A stretch of 64,000 nt of DNA from JBPRGG01 sp051418075 (GTDB lineage Bacteria; Bacteroidota; Bacteroidia; Cytophagales; Cyclobacteriaceae). The notes under the pieces are model-generated. The model was not told the origin of the DNA. It saw only the letters and a list, made by a program, of their open reading frames with translations, and did not search any database. Made by a program: the position numbers and the translations under genes. Every line of letters starts with the position of its first letter. Position 1 is the first letter of the stretch. Location: the NCBI GenBank assembly GCA_051418075.1, contig JBPRGG010000031.1, forward strand, positions 1 to 64,000, read 5' to 3'. Of the stretch, positions 61,714-64,000 are shown one piece after another.

Positions 61714-64000
61714 ATGGCGAAAATTGATTTTAAAAAACACATCCTGCCCCATTTGATCGCAGTGGTTGTATTTATTTTAGCCGTAGTCATTTTATACAAT
61801 CCTATTTTTTTTGAAAACAAGGAAATCAGTCAAAATGACGTACTGCAGGGTGTTGGGGGCGGCCAGGAGTTGATCGAATACCGGCAGGCTACCGGAGAAG
61901 AAGGGCTTTGGACCAATTCCATGTTTAGCGGGATGCCGGGATATCTGATCAATGTGCAATGGAGTGGATATCTATTGTCTTTTGTTCAAAAGGTTTATTT
62001 TCTTAGACTTCCGGGTTCTGCCAACGTGACTTTTGCTGCTATGTTAAGCTTTTATATCATGTTATTGGCTTTCAATGTGCGACCTATATTGGCTATAATT
62101 GGCGGTTTGACCTTTGGATTAAATACTTTTTTTGTTATTGGCATTTCTGCAGGGCATGTCTGGAGAATGGTTGCTATTGCTTATATGCCACTGGTTATTG
62201 CTGGTATTCATCTTACTTTTACAGGAAGAAGATTAATAGGGGCATCCCTTACTGCTTTGGCTTTAGGTTTGGAGATAGGGGCTAAACATCCACAAATGAC
62301 ATATTACCTGCTTATAATGGTCATCATCTATGGCTTGGTAATGCTAATAAAATATGTAAAAGATAAATTACTAAAAGATTATATTATTAATATAGGTATT
62401 TTACTAATTGCTGTTGTTTTAGCTATTGGAGCAAATATCGGCTATTTATGGTCAACCTTTGAATATGGTCAGTATTCTATGCGTGGATCATCAGAAATTG
62501 CGGTTGATGAAGGTGAAAGCAAAGCAGGATTGGAAAGAGACTATGCCTTTAGATATAGTAACAGTATCTTCGAGCCGCTTACGATGATTGTACCAAATCT
62601 TATGGGAGGCGCTTCTCAACAACCTTTGGATGAAAGTTCTTATTTAGGAAAAGCTTTGGATGATCAAGGTTTATCCAGACAGCAAATAAGACAACAATTG
62701 CAGGCAATACCGACCTATTGGGGTAAGCAACCACTTACAGCCCCATATTATTTGGGCGTAATTGTTTTTCTATTTTTTATTATTAGTTTATTCACTCTTG
62801 ATAAATATTTAAAGTACTGGTTAATCATTTCGGTTGCCCTTTCCATTATGCTTTCCTGGGGAAGTAATTTTGCCGCTTTCAATAATTTGATATTTGATAT
62901 TTTGCCTGGTTATAATAAGTTTAGGTCAGTTACTTTTACCATTATAATAGCCTTTCTGGCTGTTCCATTAGCTGGGCTGAAAGGCTTGGATAATTGGTTG
63001 AGTGAACCCAATGAAAAAAATAAGAAGAAACAGCTTATTTATGCTGCCGGTATCTTATCTGGTTTCCTGTTATTACTTATTATTTTTGCCGGGATAGGCA
63101 GTTACAGAGCTCCTGTGGATCAACAACTGGCTGAACAAGTACCTGATTGGTTTATTGAAGCTTTGAGGAATGACAGAGCAAGTTTGTTAAGATCAGATGC
63201 TTTGAGGAGCTTAATTTTTGTATTAATAGCTGTCGCTATTTTATGGTTTCAATATAAGAAAAAAATTAGTTATGAATTAACCGTATTAATTCTGATATTC
63301 CTGGTCCTAATTGATATGTTAATGTTGAACAGCAGGTATTTAACCGAAGATAACTATAGTAGAAACCCTGTAAGGGAATTTGCTCAAAAAACTCCTGCTG
63401 ATGAACGTATTTTGGCTGATAAAGAACAATTTAGGGTGCTTAATCTGCAAAACCCTTTTAATGAGGCTCGTACATCATATTATCATAGCTCCATTGGTGG
63501 CTATCATGGCGCAAAAATAAGAAGGTATCAGGACCTGATTGATCATTGTATTGTTAATGAAATTTCTGCTATTTTTCAACGTCTGCGCAGTGGTAATCAA
63601 AATTTTTCTGATCTATCGGTGTTAAACATGCTTAATACCCGCTATTTCTACGCCGGACAGGATGCAAACATGGTCTTTCGAAACCAACATGCATTAGGCA
63701 ATGCCTGGTTGGTGAATGATGTAATTGAAGTAAACAATCCAGATGAAGCGATTGAAAAGGTATGTACAATAGATCCTTCAAAAACAGCAATTGTAAATAT
63801 AAATCAATTTCAACCTAATGCCACATATAAGGGGAATGGGTCTATAAGGTTAATAGAATATCAGCCAAACCAATTGACTTATCAGGCTAATATTACAGAT
63901 GGTCAGGCACTAGCTGTATTTTCAGAAATCTATTACCCTTTAGGCTGGGAAGCTTATATAGATGGAGAAGCTACCAACTACTTCCGGGCGAATTACATTC
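61714..64000 (+). CDS. YfhO family membrane protein, partial (runs off window)
   Basis: An open frame from ATG 61714 to the window end, at least 762 residues. MAKIDFKKHILPHLIAVVVF starts a large multi-pass membrane protein. YfhO-type motifs are visible: NDVLQGVGGGQELIEYRQ, TNSMFSGMPGYLIN, and near the end GWEAYIDGEATNYFRANY. YfhO proteins resemble GT-C glycosyltransferases and are linked to lipid or polymer glycosylation. The stop lies outside the window. Confidence 0.88.
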   Translation, partial: MAKIDFKKHILPHLIAVVVFILAVVILYNPIFFENKEISQNDVLQGVGGGQELIEYRQATGEEGLWTNSMFSGMPGYLINVQWSGYLLSFVQKVYFLRLPGSANVTFAAMLSFYIMLLAFNVRPILAIIGGLTFGLNTFFVIGISAGHVWRMVAIAYMPLVIAGIHLTFTGRRLIGASLTALALGLEIGAKHPQMTYYLLIMVIIYGLVMLIKYVKDKLLKDYIINIGILLIAVVLAIGANIGYLWSTFEYGQYSMRGSSEIAVDEGESKAGLERDYAFRYSNSIFEPLTMIVPNLMGGASQQPLDESSYLGKALDDQGLSRQQIRQQLQAIPTYWGKQPLTAPYYLGVIVFLFFIISLFTLDKYLKYWLIISVALSIMLSWGSNFAAFNNLIFDILPGYNKFRSVTFTIIIAFLAVPLAGLKGLDNWLSEPNEKNKKKQLIYAAGILSGFLLLLIIFAGIGSYRAPVDQQLAEQVPDWFIEALRNDRASLLRSDALRSLIFVLIAVAILWFQYKKKISYELTVLILIFLVLIDMLMLNSRYLTEDNYSRNPVREFAQKTPADERILADKEQFRVLNLQNPFNEARTSYYHSSIGGYHGAKIRRYQDLIDHCIVNEISAIFQRLRSGNQNFSDLSVLNMLNTRYFYAGQDANMVFRNQHALGNAWLVNDVIEVNNPDEAIEKVCTIDPSKTAIVNINQFQPNATYKGNGSIRLIEYQPNQLTYQANITDGQALAVFSEIYYPLGWEAYIDGEATNYFRANYI

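Noticed and set aside
1..64000. Mobile elements, CRISPR arrays, prophage, defence systems, tRNA or rRNA genes
   Set aside because: Looked for by protein families and repeat structure; no transposase, integrase, Cas protein, restriction enzyme, direct-repeat array or tRNA-like cloverleaf was recognised.

Overview
The window reads as a chromosomal segment of a Bacteroidota bacterium, most likely of the Cytophagales type. I infer this from several features. Some promoters carry the Bacteroidetes -7 motif TAnnTTTG. The cbb3 oxidase has a fused CcoN-CcoO subunit. There is an outer-membrane beta-barrel protein with a carboxypeptidase-like N-terminal domain, PD40/OmpA proteins, many lipoproteins, and AT-rich leaders without strong Shine-Dalgarno sequences. 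No tRNA, rRNA, CRISPR array, transposase, integrase or phage gene was seen. Most of the window is core metabolism rather than accessory DNA.

Layout. 1-3.0 kb (minus strand): a truncated PD40 beta-propeller gene, a GtrA-type membrane protein and the replicative helicase dnaB. 3.0-3.2 kb: a divergent intergenic region with three co-oriented DnaA-box-like sites followed by AT-rich DNA. 3.2-20 kb: a Mur ligase of the Mpl type, a DnaQ-like exonuclease, a degenerate ABC ATPase, a fused trehalose-phosphate synthase/phosphatase, a FAS1 lipoprotein, an M48 peptidase, a FAH-family enzyme, an M23 peptidase, a Bcp peroxiredoxin, a VWA protein, a PD40/OmpA protein, a TIM-barrel lipoprotein, an APS/PAPS reductase and a small secreted protein. 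20.5-35.1 kb: a complete complex I operon, nuoA-B-CD-E-F-G-H-I-J-K-L-M-N, with short gaps or ATGA overlaps throughout. 35-44 kb: an FlK-like thioesterase, a small secreted protein with its own promoter and terminator, an SDR, a split YeeE/YedE transporter pair, a 2-hydroxyacid dehydrogenase, an orphan ECF sigma factor, a DUF6786-like lipoprotein, and a kinase-RapZ fusion overlapping a MurU-like nucleotidyltransferase. 44-54.6 kb (minus strand): a TIM-barrel lipoprotein, a small unknown protein, and the cbb3 oxidase block ccoI-ccoS / ccoNO-ccoQ-ccoP-ccoG-ccoH-TauE/SafE. 54.8-64 kb: a DUF1206 membrane protein, an outer-membrane barrel protein, hemN, a PAP2 phosphatase, a CMD-family protein, a cysteine-free FmdB-like protein and the start of a YfhO membrane protein that runs off the window.

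How the genes fit together. The nuo operon (NADH-linked, with nuoEFG present) feeds electrons to quinone, and the cbb3 cluster with its copper P-type ATPase and assembly factors provides a high-affinity terminal oxidase. Oxygen-independent hemN nearby fits microaerobic life. Mpl and the kinase/nucleotidyltransferase pair suggest two peptidoglycan-recycling entry points. The reduced-sulfur theme (cysH, YeeE pair) is present but not clustered.

No obviously new multi-gene system was found. The observations most worth following are the DnaA-box cluster between dnaB and mpl (candidate replication origin or DnaA-controlled promoter), the sugar kinase fused to a RapZ C-terminal domain next to a MurU-like enzyme, a leucine-rich 19-codon mini-ORF in front of the YeeE pair, the degenerate orphan ABC ATPase, and an operator-like palindrome upstream of the FmdB-like gene.
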